DNA of 64,000 nucleotides from Plasmopara viticola. Lineage: Eukaryota; Oomycota; Peronosporomycetes; Peronosporales; Peronosporaceae. Made by a program: the position numbers and the translations under genes. The stretch spans positions 496,001-560,000 of the forward strand of contig MBPM02000012.1 of NCBI GenBank assembly GCA_001695595.3, written 5' to 3'. Below the pieces are notes generated by a model. The model saw nothing but the letters and a program-made list of their open reading frames with translations, was not told where the DNA came from and did not search any database. The first letter of the stretch is position 1. Every line of letters begins with the position of its first letter. Positions 34,285 to 45,709 of the stretch are shown piece by piece.

Positions 34285-34649
34285 AAAAGTTTTGCCAGCG
34301 CTGCGGCTGACTTTTGCGAGAAAGCCATGGCATAACTGGTCTGTGCGTATCGCAGACATTGTTATACTGTATTGGGCTTCACATCCTATAGCTATATACA
34401 CATGTTCACAATACGAGCTCAAGTAATGCAATGCTGAAGTATGTCAATCTTTCGAAACAACGATAGTACACTTAGGGTACTGGGTTGGAAGGTCTGTGAC
34501 TTTCCACGCTCGCGAGCGTATTGTGAGACGTGAAGCTTGCCCCTACACACGTATGAATTTATTATCACTTTAAACCGAAGAAAAATAGTCCTGCTCTACG
34601 GAAATCAGGCTAAAAAGAAGAAAACAAACCATATAAGCAACCAACATCA

Positions 34650-34850
34650 ATCTTAGAATTAAAATATTACAGGCTGGTAGCAAGCCACATAGTGATGGCT
34701 CTTCTGCCGCTAGATGAGAAGCTTTAAGCAGAGCGACGCTGAGCCCTTGCTTTTAAAAGGCACGGGGAGAAGTTCGGTTGCACAGTCATAAGATAGCTTG
34801 CTTAAATTGCTGTTGCAATAGAATTTTGGCATCTTCGCTTAATTACGGTC
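34650..34850. repeat. Segment inverted relative to units B and C
   Basis: This piece of the PME A upstream flank is a diverged reverse complement of 38967-39126 (unit B) and 48955-49110 (unit C). For example, GCCACATAGTGATGGCTCTT in A corresponds to AAGAGCCATCACTATGTGGC in B and C. The surrounding flanks are collinear in all three units, so only this segment has flipped. Confidence 0.75.
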
Positions 34851-35844
34851 GTGGTTAGGCTCACTAATAATTGAGGCGCATAGAATCACGATGCTTTATC
34901 TTCAATTGAGATCTGTTACACATCCAAACTCAACTCGCTGGCCTTTTTGTATTTTGTGGTGTGCTGATAATTGCTGTCTCGCAAATGCCGGTACTTGAAG
35001 GCCACGAAAACCGCTAGATCAAAATAAGACCAAGAATGGCTCGTATTCCGTCACGCAGTGGTGCACTCTTGTAGTAGCATGATATTTATCACAAAAACAT
35101 TGATTCGAATAGCGTGGCCAATAAAAAGCTCTAGGTCTAGAATTTGATCGACTACTATAATACTTTTTTTGTATTATGTTTTCTACCGGAAAAAGAGTAA
35201 TGCAAGATATCAAAAAAAGGAAATGAAAGGTCATCATTACCGTATGCGGAAACGTGTAGTGATTTAAGGTGATAGAAATTAGGAAAAATAAATCACTTGA
35301 TAATTAGAAAAAAGCAACATGATCAAATAAGGACTATTTTTTTTGTTTCTTTGCATAGCTTCCAAGTAAATTATAACAAAACTTCCCAGGGATGTGTATT
35401 AGAACAATCACGCCGACGAGACGACACTCAAGATGTTGTAAATGTGAGGTGAAGAAGGCTGACGTAATTTTGTGGAAGTTTAAGGCATTGCGTTTGGGCA
35501 CAATTACAATATATTATATATCTTTATATTATATTATCGAGAACAAATCAATGATGTTTGCGACATCTTACGCTACCCACATTTATCGTTTCCTTCACTG
35601 GCCGATGTACTGCAATAAAAGTGTCGAATGTAACAGGTCACGACCGAAACATAAATTTATGTTTAATTGCAAAGCGATAGTAGTGCATTTACCTGCATAA
35701 TGCATGTCCTGCATTGTTGTCAGAGAAAGCAGCTTTTCGTGCGGTGATTCAAATGCAGCGTCATCGATGTGATAACATCGTCTTTCGCGGAAAAAACTAA
35801 TGGAACTCGTACACAGCAAATTTAGGATTATTACTGAATTTCAA
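34851..35844. other. PME unit A spacer with empty Copia site
   Basis: Non-coding spacer of the repeat unit. The stretch 35395-35480 aligns across the Copia insertion points of units B and C: GTGAGGT at 35444-35450 is followed directly by GAAGAAGGCTGACG, with no element. A minus-strand frame at 35595-35819 is partly conserved at 44746-44928 and 59349-59576 but starts without an ATG. Confidence 0.6.
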
Positions 35845-35887
35845 GCGCAAACATGTTTGCGCCGTGTTTGACTATTTATAAATAGTC
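35845..35887. repeat. Twin 18-bp perfect palindromes
   Basis: GCGCAAACATGTTTGCGC (35845-35862) and GACTATTTATAAATAGTC (35870-35887) are each perfectly self-complementary and only 7 bp apart. The second is perfect again at 44979-44996 and has one change near 59627-59644. The first is imperfect in those copies. Confidence 0.85.
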
Positions 35888-37330
35888 CAATTGCTTGCGC
35901 CCGTACAACAAAGGGCATTAGATCGCTGGAAAAGAGCTACTTTGCTATAGAAGATTGGGTGACGCGAAATGATTCCATCGTGTTAGAGCTGAGATGGGGC
36001 TTTGTATTTGTATTTATTTTTCATCTTTCCTCGTAGTCTTTGGGCAAGATATAAAATATCGTGCTGTCGATTTGCTGGGCTGTTGGACAGCTGTTTAAGT
36101 CGAGAAAAGCCAGCACAGCTCAATTTATTATCTAGTGCGCTGAAAGGGGTTCTGGGCCAAGCAAAATGCACCCTCTCACGTTCACCATTCGACGATGCGC
36201 CGATCAAACTCAAGTCGCTGGCCTATTTATATTTGTGATGTGCTACGTTGCAAATACCGGTAATAGTAAGGCTATAGCACAAAAATAGAAGGAGAAGGGC
36301 TCAATATGAATCATGTCCCAGGAAAGCACATATTTGAGCGAGTTTGGGCATGATGCGAACACTAATGTAATAGTGAGCGAGTCCACACGGAACGGTGTTG
36401 CTCAGCTCGGAAGTAATTAAAGGCATTACGATAATGTAATTTCTGCTGACGAGGTATAAATGTTGCCTGCTCTAGGGAAGGCGTTGTGTTTTTCACGTGA
36501 AGATGGGCAAGTTCTATCGTTGCGTTGTCACCTATCACTGGCCACATTTGTATAAATACTTCTGTACATCTCGGAAGCAAATGCTCGCCATGGCTTTCTG
36601 TACACTCGTGGATTCCATATTATAAAAGGTCAATGGACATACAATACATTGTATGAGCTCTTAGGCTAAGTGATGTGTGGACAAAGTCGTGGACGGTTGG
36701 TACGCCTTACTAAGTACTCGAATGCTTGTATCTTTTGCCCTAAAGCTAATCATTAGCCACGCTCGAATGAAAAAAGAATTTGCGTACAAATGAATTATCA
36801 CCTACACATAAGCCCTTTAATATGATTTGGGCGGTTAGCTTAACTAAAAAGACCAGATGGATGTATGGCTTGAGTTTTGGTTCTGATAATTTAACGCGGC
36901 GAATAAAGACCGCAATCGTATCGTAAGCAGATTTCGCTTGGCCCAGCATCACCAATTCTCCGGTAGCCCCTCAGCGACTTAACTCGCTTTGGGCATACCA
37001 ACTTTTATTTCAAACATTGCACTCCGAAGTTTTATCAAAACGGGAGTCCCAAATTGACACGCTCTCGCCGTGCTGAAAAAGTAATCACGATCGCTTATCA
37101 GTCTTGTTTCGCAGAATTCATTTTCCGTAAGCTACTTGATCATCTATTTTATGTCAAGCAGAAGCTTTGCCAGTATAAGTGGCAATACATTTGCATACTT
37201 CTATAGATTTCTATTTCTTGTGGGTAACATTTGATATAAGATTTGTATCGGGCATGAGTAACAATTGAATGAAAATACCTCTGTATATTCACGTGCGCTC
37301 TACGTCCTACGAGATCAATCAAGAACGATC
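35888..37330. other. PME unit A distal spacer
   Basis: Non-coding sequence homologous to 45717-47650 in unit B and 60377-63455 in unit C. It lacks the roughly 545-bp insertion with a SINE and 30-bp repeats found in those units: the empty equivalent is near 36043-36050. The segment 36540-37040 has the same orientation as 62365-63172 and is opposite to 46556-47352. No gene is supported. Confidence 0.55.
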
Positions 37331-38671
37331 CTACATGTAGTTTGCATCGTAAAAGAAAGCCCCGTTGTAATTTCCTAAGATACTCTTGATATCCACTGGC
37401 GCGTTTAATTGGCCGCTGAAGGTCACGCGTTTGTTGGTATTTGCACCGGGACCGTTGTTCTTAAACTCTTTGAAGTAAACGTTTGATGTCGACTCGCTAT
37501 TCCACGTCGACCACCCCTCTGGTGCCACAACGGCCTCCAGGTAGCTGTTTTGATACACACAGCGAGAGTACGGTCTCCACGGACGACCCAAATATGACTG
37601 GCCTTTGCCATGTACATGGGCCTTCTTAAACACAAATGCAGATACGGGAGTAGGACTATTATTGCCATTGGCGGTAATATAACCATTGCCGACAACCTCA
37701 AGGTCGCAGTTTTGGAACCAAGCCATGGCCCATTGACCGAAGATAAAGTCGACGGCACCGCTGATGTGCGATCTAGCAATCAGCACACGGCCACTATAAG
37801 CAGCCACAGTGTTCTGGTACCCCGCAAAGCTGCAACCGTAGAAGCCGTGATCTGTGCCTCCTGCAAAGACTGCCACACCTTGTCCACTAACCACGACTCG
37901 ACGGACTGTATTAGCCACAATGAGGTTGTACGATTTGACATGGCCGGCTTTTATACCAAGCGTGCTTGACTGGAAATTACGCTCTGTTATATCTCCAATT
38001 TTCGGAAAAGGTTGGGGTGACGTCCTCCTTCCAAGCGCGGGGGCTAAATGCTCGCGCGCTTCGGGCAGGTGCTCTCGGGCATCTGCAGGTCTCTAACGAG
38101 TCTCACCCTCGACGCGACGGTCTCCAGCACCAGGGCGCCACCTGGGCTCTAACCAAGTCAGAACTTCACAAAATAATGGAAGACCCTCACGGCCTCGGTG
38201 CTGGCTGCACTGCCCGCCGAACGAGACCCGACGTATGCGGACACCACTCTATGCCGTGGACTAGCCATAGACCCTAGCACGTGCATAACTTGGCAACGCG
38301 ATAACGTAATACAATACAATACAAATATATCTCCAACGTCACGTTGAGCTCTGGCTTGGGTGATTGTCACCTTGTTCTGGCTATATTGGGTCGTATCACA
38401 CGTGTAGCCCTGCACAATAACTTGGTCCAATTCTTTCGGGATGATGACTTGCTCCGTATACTCACCCGGGTAGATAAAGAGATTTAACTTCTCCTTAGTG
38501 AGCTTAGATATACGCTCTTGGATAGTCTTATAGCCTCCCAATTGCTGATCAACGACAACACTACTTTCGGGATAAATTGGTTTGGTCCTCGAGTTAGGGC
38601 CATCACGACTTGCTAAATAGGGGTGTTGCGAGCTAGGCAAATACAGCAATAGGTAGACCAAAGAAGCGCAT
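37331..38671 (-). pseudogene. Pectin methylesterase B, disrupted
   Basis: A CE8 gene closely similar to PME A, with the same start context (ATG at 38669-38671) and stop at 37331-37333. It is broken in several ways. The signal-peptide region has a TCG-to-TAG change (MRFFGLPIAVFA then stop) followed shortly by a small deletion that shifts the frame. A 327-bp LINE-derived element interrupts the reading frame at 37999-38325. The part downstream of the insertion (37331-37987) is still open and, like PME A, carries GYQN in place of GYQD, so the Asn change predates the A/B split. GAVDFIFG and YLGRPW are intact. Confidence 0.9.
37999..38325 (+). mobile_element. Short LINE-derived non-autonomous element, copy 2
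   Basis: A 327-bp element inserted in PME B and flanked by a perfect 11-bp target-site duplication, TATATCTCCAA at 37988-37998 and 38326-38336. PME A preserves the uninterrupted target (GTTATATCTCCAACGTC, about 33880-33900), so the insertion boundaries are certain. It starts TTTTCGGAAAAGG and ends in an ATACAATACAA tail, with the same two internal deletion junctions as the copy at 629-956. Confidence 0.95.
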
Positions 38672-40120
38672 CGATATTCAAGTTGATTTGAATCGCAGAA
38701 AAAAAGCTGAGAAATGCTCAAGTTTTTCGCCACGTTCTCTGCGCTGTGGCTGACATTTGTAAGAAAGCGATGGTACAGCTGGTCTGTGCGTATCGCAGAC
38801 ATTGTTCTTGTGTTATGGGACAGGCTTTACATTCTATACCTTCAAACACATGTTCACAATACGAGCTCAAGTAGTGCGATGCTGAAGTATGTTTATCTTT
38901 CGGAACATTGAAAGTACATTTATTGAAACGGGTAAGATGGTCCGTGACTTTCGAGATTAAACCAACATGCCAAAATTCTTTTCCAACAGCAATTTATGCA
39001 AGCTATCTTATGACTGGGCAACCGAACTTCTCTCAGTTCCTTTCAACAAAAAAGGCTCAGCGTCGCTCTAATGTGCGGCTTGAAAGCCTTTCTTAACAGC
39101 AGAAGAGCCATCACTATGTGGCCCTGTGATCTGTTGATTCTCAAATTGATTAATTGCTGCATTGCTCCTTGATGTGAATACGTTCCAAGTCATACTTTAA
39201 CTTTGCGGTAGCCATGTGCACGAAACGTCGATGCCGACAACTTTATTGCCGTCACTTTCTCTACAAGGGGCGCTGAAATATAAGATCGAGGGGGGATGAC
39301 AATAGTATACAGTAGACCTCTTACGATAGGCACCGTGCGTTATAGATGTTTCCATTTTATGAAGACGGCCTACTTAGCGACGCAGTGACACATCCTTTCT
39401 CGCGTGAATAATTTGCTTACTCCGACGAAGATGCTCTTTGATTTTTCGTTTACTCGTCCTTAATGGACAATTTGCGGTAGTCGAAGTCGCGTACTTATCG
39501 ATCATACTTCCTTGTAACAATTTCAGAAAGAATCATTGATTGTATGATTCTTTTTGCACTTCAATTCATGCTCTCGTATTTCAAGTTATAAAAAGGCGAT
39601 GGCCTAATAACACCTAGGCTCTGGGCGTTCTTATGCTGCCATTGTTGGTGGCTGTTTCTTGCCTAATTCACGCAGGACAGGACGATTTGTGTTCAATTTA
39701 AATTCGTAATATTGTCATACGTGTGTAGACACGTTTTCTCAATACGATTACGGTCTTACATTACTAGTGAGCCTAATCACGATGCTTAAAGTGCACTCCA
39801 TATCTGTCACGCATCCACACTCAAATCGCAAGCCTTTTTGTGCTTTGAAGTGTGCTTATTTTTGCGGTCTCGCAAATGCCGATAAAAAATAAGGAAACAA
39901 AGGTCTTCATTACCGTATGCGCAAACTTGTGTGGTAGTGCTTTGAGGTGATAGATTATAAGCGAAATATTTCACCTGATGATTAAGAAATATATCAAATC
40001 AGGACTATTTTTTGCTTCTTTGCAGGTATCTGAATGGTCATTTATTAAAAAAAAAATCAGGTATGTGTATTAGAATCATCACGCCGACAAGACAGGGCTC
40101 AAGATGTTGTAGTGTGAGGT
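38672..40120. other. PME unit B upstream flank
   Basis: Non-coding sequence very similar to 48659-50111 in unit C over its whole length and partly similar to the unit A flank. It ends with GAGGT (40116-40120), the left target duplication of Copia-1. No gene is supported. An initiator-like GCATTTCTCAGCTTT upstream of PME B is a weak match. Confidence 0.6.
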
Positions 40121-40266
40121 AGTTGAATAGAAAGCAAAAACCGAAGTGAATATATTTATCTAGACCAACAACGGGTACCATTATACAACTTCTTTCTGTG
40201 ACGTATTCGTAAATATTGTGACGCCATCCGCCTGTTTAGCATGCATTCCGCGGTGTAGTTTTAACA
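40121..40266 (-). repeat. 3' LTR of Copia-1
   Basis: 146 bp, the copy lying after the RNase H end in element orientation. Bordered by the polypurine tract. Confidence 0.9.
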
Positions 40267-40279
40267 CTCCCACTCACCG

Positions 40280-43200
40280 CTAATACTGTCTGTGCTTTGG
40301 TGCTGACTTGGTCTTGATTCCGAAGGCTTCGCGCAGATACTTCAGCATCTTGGTTCCAAGTGCCTTCGTCAGCATATCTGTAAGCTGACTTTTCGTGTCG
40401 ATATTGTCGATCTTCGACAGTCCTTCTTGCACGTTCTCACGAATAAGGTGGTACTTGATGCCCACATTCTTCGTCCTAGCATGGTATCCAGCGTTATTGG
40501 TCAACGCGATAGCACCTTGATTGTCTTCCCAAACCTGTGTCCCTTCAACTTGCTTGTGACCCATGTCCTTTAGCATTGCCCGCGTCCAAAGAACTTTTTG
40601 TGTGCATAAGCTAAGAGCCATAAACTCAGCTTCCGCTGAGCTCAGCGCAACTGTCCGCTGGCGCTTCGACTTGAATACCACTGGCGCGCTCGCAATCATG
40701 ACCATAATTCCCGGGGCCGAGCGTCTGTCATCCGTATTGCTGCCCCAATCTGCGTCCGAGTATACTTTAACCGCAACGCTTCCACTTCCTCGGTAGACAA
40801 TACCGATTTGACGCGTGGTCTTTAGATACCGAACTACTCGAATTGCTGCGCTCCAATGTTGTAGTCCCTGGTTTTGAAGAAAACGTGATAGCTGTGTCAC
40901 CACGTAAGCAATATCCGGCCGAGTACATGTCGTATTGTACAGCAAGCATCCAATCAAAGAGCGATATGACTTTGACTACATTGCCGACCGTCCCTCTTCC
41001 GTTGTTGGTGACTGCTTTGACGACAACTTCAATCCTGATACGCATGGGTTATCAACGCTCTTGGCATCTTGTTGACCGAATCGCTTGACCACGTCATCGA
41101 TGTAGCGAGTCTGTTCGATCATCAATGTATCAGCTGACCTGTCGTGATCAATTTCCATACCCAAAATAAATTGCGCCTTACCCAGCTCTTTCGTCTTGAA
41201 AGCATTCTTTAGTACTTCCATAACTTGATTTAGTTCTTTGCTGGTTCTTGCTGCGATAATCATGTCATCCACATATAGTCCAACTTAAGCAAAACCTTCT
41301 TTAGTGCTAGTGCTCTTGACATAAACGCATTGATCTGCCCAACAACACTTGAAGCCATTCCTGACGAAGGCACAATGTGTTGTCTTGTTTCAAACACTTC
41401 CTGCTTGCTTCAGTCCGTAGATAGCCTTGTTTAGTTGACATGTGTATCCTTGAGCATTGTCGACACCAAGCGGAACTTCCATAAAAACGTTGTCCGTCAA
41501 CACGCTATTGAAAAAAATCGTGTCGACGTCCAGCTGTTCCATTTGATAGTCGCATTCAGCACATACTGCGAGAATCATTCGAATCAAATTCATGTTGGCA
41601 ATCGGGAAATAAGTCTCGAAAAAGTCGACGCTATACTGCTGCTAAAACCCCTTCGCGACCAGTTGTGCATTGTATCGCACAAGAGCGCCATTCTGATCAC
41701 GCTTTTTGATAATACCCATCGTGATCCAATTGTGCGTCCAATCTTTCCTAGTGGCTTTGATGTCCACGTTTGATTTTCTCCATGAGAGCGAAGCTCAGCA
41801 TCCATTGCTTCACGCCACTTGATTGCATCATCGCTTGCCATTGCTTGAGCATACGTAGTCGGTGAGTCCGTATCATCGTCAATATTCACGGCGTAGGCAA
41901 GGACGACTTCCGCAATTAGTCCATCTTCGTCAAATCTAGCCCGCTTTAAACTCGGTGGGCCCTCACTGCCTTCTGTCGACTCTTTATCGTCGGAGTCGTC
42001 TCTTAGCATTACCACCGGCTCACGTCTAATTCTTGTTCGATCCACTTCCAGGTCGAAACGCCAAACGATCATCTTGTTGCACTTGAAACGGTTGATAATA
42101 CTCCGTTAGCTCAAGCCTGTTTCGTACAGGGCTCTCAGAAGGCAATAGCCGCTGTACAATGGCGCTTGGCGTAATCTACATCACCCATTGCAATATCCGC
42201 GACTTACTCTTCGACAGCCCCAATAGGATCGTCCGGTACCGGCTGTCGATCCACTTGATACTGAACATTGACTTTAGCACCATCCTTCATTACTTAGACA
42301 ATTGGTTCCGGCTTGAGCTCTCGCGTATAATAAATGCCGCCCACCTCACGCTCATCCAACTTTACAGAGCGGTTCACTTTAATCTTGGCATTCTCCAAGT
42401 CAAACACGCGATAGCCCTTGACATTCTCTGCGTAGTTGAGAAACATACACTTGAAGCTCTTGGTCCGTTTCACATCGTCAAAATGAGCGTAGCCTTGCGA
42501 ACCTAATATGCGCAGAAGATCCAATTAAAGCTTCATCTTGAAAGCTAGCTCGTACGGCGTGATGTCAGGATGGACCGTATTTCTGGAGCGATTGGTTGAA
42601 TAAACTGCTGTATTTACCGCTTCCACCCACCATCCCGTCGAAAAGCTATCGTAGAGTAACATTCTGCGGGCCTTCTACATGGAAGTCCTGTTCATACGCT
42701 TCACCACTCCGTTCTGCTAAGGGCTCGATGGAATGGAGCGCTGGTGTAAAAAGCCAATGTCTTGGCATATTCCAGCCATTTTCTTGTTGACAAACTCGAT
42801 TCGGTTGTCGGATTGCAAACAATTAAGTCGTGCAACCCACTGGCTTTGTATAGCGGCGGGTAAACCTTTAATTTGCCAGCCACTTCACTCTTTATCTTGA
42901 TTAAAAAAAAGCGCAACATATTTTGAAAAATCATCCACAAACGTAAGAACGTACTTGGCACCACCTTTTAAAGAAGTGCTCATTGGCCCCATGACATCTG
43001 TGTGAACCCGCTCCAACACGCGTATCGTCTTTGTCATCGAACGAGACAGAAACACCGTGACCGTCTGCTTGCCCTTCAAATACCCGGCACACGATGTTTC
43101 CACAGTTTGCTTGATAACTGGTATACCATTGGTTAATCGTTGTGTCCTGATCAGTACATCCTTGCTGGGGTGTTCCATGCGTGCACGCCAAAGCTTCCAC

Positions 43201-44332
43201 TGATTGTCAGCTCCGGCATATTCAACGAGACATGCTTCTTCTTGCTTACAGTCAGGAAAATGCGGCATTCCGGCTATTGTACCCGACGCATTGTTTGCTT
43301 CTTGTTCCAGATGACGCAAGACGAACACGAAAACTTCACACTCATACTATGCTCTCCCAGCTTGCCAACTGACAGCAACCTTCTGTCGAGTCCGGAAATG
43401 TGTGGAACTTCGACCATGGGAATGCCCATTCCGTCAAAACCAGTCCGTTTCACCGTGCCGGCTCCTTTGACGAGCAACTTCTTCCCGTTTGCAATCGTAA
43501 CTTCGATGCTAGCTTTTGGGTAATCAAACAAGTCCTTCCTGTGAGGAAACATGTGGTAAGTTCTTCAACTGTCAATCAGCTACTCTGATGATTTTCCTTC
43601 ACCAACAGCGAACACTGTATCGTCGCTGTTGAAGCTTAAACCCTTTAACCGGCCGGGCAGTTTCGCTTCATTGGTCACAGTCCGTCTGTGCGCGGAGGAC
43701 CACCCTTTCGTCCATTGTCCCTTCCACCTTTAAATCTTACAGCATTTCCATTTGTGCGAAACGCTTTCTCCGTAGCTTCTTTCCTTAGCACTTTCTTTAA
43801 AACTTTGAGCAGCTTCTTCTTGACTTTAGTCAACGTAATGTCCCTCGCATTCTCCACAATCGACGAAATCAAGTTATACTCCGAAGGTAAGCTGCTAAGA
43901 AGTACTACCAGCTGGCGTGGATCATCAATTTGCTCTCCTGTAGTCTGAAGTCCCACCAGTAGCTCGTCAAAAGAGTCCAGATGCTCTGCCATGCTTGTTC
44001 CACTTTCCATCTTGAACTCGTGTAGTCGACGAGTCATCACCACACGACTGTGAAGAGTCGAGCAATTGTAGAAATCGTGGAGGGTTCCCCACGCCTCCAC
44101 AGCGCGCGTAGCCGACCGAATCTTGGTATGGTGCTGGATCTCAGCGCCTCGAGCGATGATGCCTAGCGCCTTGGCATCATTAACCAGCCACGCCTCCGTG
44201 ACGTCACCCCCTTATCTTGCCGAACATGATGTGTCTCAAGAGACCCTTCCGCGCCAGGATCATCCTCATGTTGAACTCCCAGTGTTAATGGTTACCACTT
44301 TCTAGGAGGGCTTTGGTGCGCTTGTTAGCCAT
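40280..44332 (-). pseudogene. Copia-1 gag-pol, degenerate
   Basis: In element order from the ATG at 44330-44332: a Copia-type Gag (for example RRLHEFKMESGTSMAEHLD, 43675-44100), a protease, integrase, reverse transcriptase and RNase H. The protease active-site block has two stops, so the Asp-Ser-Gly triad reads LIDS-stop (about 43560-43590). Integrase pieces include CAGYLKGKQTVTVF and HTDVMGPMSTSLKGG (42885-43328). The reverse transcriptase catalytic block reads MDDMIIAART near 41272. RNase H reads ALSSAEAEFMALSLCTQK and WEDNQGAIALTNNAG (40280-40957), the best preserved part. Stops and frameshifts separate the blocks. Confidence 0.9.
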
Positions 44333-44382
44333 AGTAAACGAGGGCGTTGCTTGTGAGAGAAGGCTTGGTGCGGCTGTTAACC

Positions 44383-44528
44383 TGCTGAGTAGAAAGTAAA
44401 AACCGAAGTGGATTTATTTATCTGGGCCAGTGAACGGCTTCCATTATGTAACTACTTACTGGGATGTATTCGTAAATGTGTGACGCCACCCGCCTGTTCA
44501 ACATGCATTCAGCGGTGTAATGTCAACA
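44383..44528 (-). repeat. 5' LTR of Copia-1
   Basis: 146 bp, followed on the element strand by GGTTAACAGCCGC, which is in the primer-binding position and is shared by all three Copia elements here. Confidence 0.9.
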
Positions 44529-45261
44529 GAGGTAAAGAAGGCTGACGTAATTTTGTGGTAGTCCAAGGCATTGCGTCGAGGCACAAATACCCGTAGACAA
44601 TCAAGAAGAAATGACTTGACAATGTGACGCCTTGTCGAGAACATATCAATCATAATTGCGTGATACTCTTGAAAATTGCGCTACCCACATTTATCGATTC
44701 CATCACTGGCTGATGTACTGCAATAAAAGTGTCGAATATAACAGGTCACGACCGAAACATAAAACTATGTTTAGATGCAGAAGCGATGGTAGTGTATTTA
44801 CCTGCATAATGCATGTCCTGCATTGTTGTCAGAGAAAGCAGCTTTTCGTGCGGTGAATCAAATGCAGCGTCATCGACGTGACAACATCGTCTTACGCGAA
44901 AGAAACTAAAGGAACTTGTACACAGCAAACTTAGTATTATTTCTGAATTTCGAACGCAAACATTTTTGCGCCGTGTTTGACTATTTATAAATAGTCCAAG
45001 CGCTTTACACGCGAAGCGTCACCCGTGCAATAAGGGACATTGAAACGCTGAAAAAGAGCTACTTTGCTATAGAAGGTTGGGTGGTGCAAAATCGTGTCCA
45101 CCGTGTTAAAGCTGGGATAGAGGTTTCTATTTGTCTCCATCTTTCCTCGCGGTCTTTCTTCCTTTCGGGATCGTATTACTAGGTTAGTAAGGCCAAGTCG
45201 AAATATTTGTTTCTTATTGAAACGAATTACGACTGAGCCACTTCAGTACCTCCAGGTACCG
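44529..45261. other. PME unit B middle spacer
   Basis: Non-coding. Similar to 35446-36045 in unit A and 59175-59917 in unit C. Includes the perfect palindrome GACTATTTATAAATAGTC at 44979-44996. From about 45158 the sequence belongs to the insertion absent from unit A. Confidence 0.55.
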
Positions 45262-45570
45262 ACCCTGTGGCTCGAGCGGTTAGCCGTTCGACCCAGGACC
45301 GGGAGGTACCTTGTTCGTACCCATAGGATCCGAATTAAGGAAGCCGGAGATAGGTCACTAAAGTGGACGAGCCATCACATCCGAGTGTGTGACTGCCCTA
45401 CCAGCGCCCGATTGGGTAAAAGAAGGGTTGCGTTGGGGACGCCCCACTGAGCGAAAAAGCCCCATAGAAATGAGGGTACGATATTAGGTCTCTATATGGG
45501 TCGGATTGCTATCAGCATCCCGCGATAGAGACAGCTTAATCTAGAGCGTACGTTCCGAAAGCCTAAATCT
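45262..45570 (+). mobile_element. tRNA-derived SINE, copy 2
   Basis: Same family as 12814-13134, here in plus orientation, beginning ACCCTGTGGCTCGAGCGG (A-box region) with a B-box-like GTTCGTACCC about 55 bp on. Flanks show an imperfect duplication, CAGTACCTCCAGGT (45244-45257) and CAGTACCTACGGGT (45571-45584). Confidence 0.75.
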
Positions 45571-45634
45571 CAGTACCTACGGGTCTTATCTATACCAACA
45601 CCCGCCTTTATAGGACGAAATTCATATTATTATC

Positions 45635-45709
45635 GATCTGGGCAGGAAGCTAATCGAAATCAATGATTTGGGCAGGAAGCTAATCGAATCCAGTAATCTG
45701 GGCAAGATA
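45635..45709 (+). repeat. 30-bp tandem repeat
   Basis: Two full 30-bp units starting GATCTGGGCAGGAAGCTAAT and GATTTGGGCAGGAAGCTAAT plus a partial third. Repeated in unit C at 60295-60370 and absent from unit A. Confidence 0.8.

Larger units (their letters stand above)
40121..44528 (-). mobile_element. Ty1/Copia retrotransposon Copia-1
   Basis: A complete but inactive 4408-bp element in minus orientation. The LTRs are 40121-40266 and 44383-44528 (146 bp), with tips of TGTTGA...TCAACA type, the first base of the left one being mutated. The target-site duplication is GAGGT (40116-40120 and 44529-44533). A polypurine stretch (GGTGAGTGGGAGTG on the minus strand) abuts the 3' LTR. I count about 27 differences between the LTRs, so it is old. 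Unit A keeps the empty site at 35446-35450. Copia-3 in unit C is the same insertion carried by segmental duplication. Confidence 0.93.

Noticed and set aside
34239..34328. Upstream in-frame ATG extending PME A by 30 residues
   Set aside because: The extension is not conserved in the other PME copies, would bury the signal peptide and overlaps the initiator-like element.
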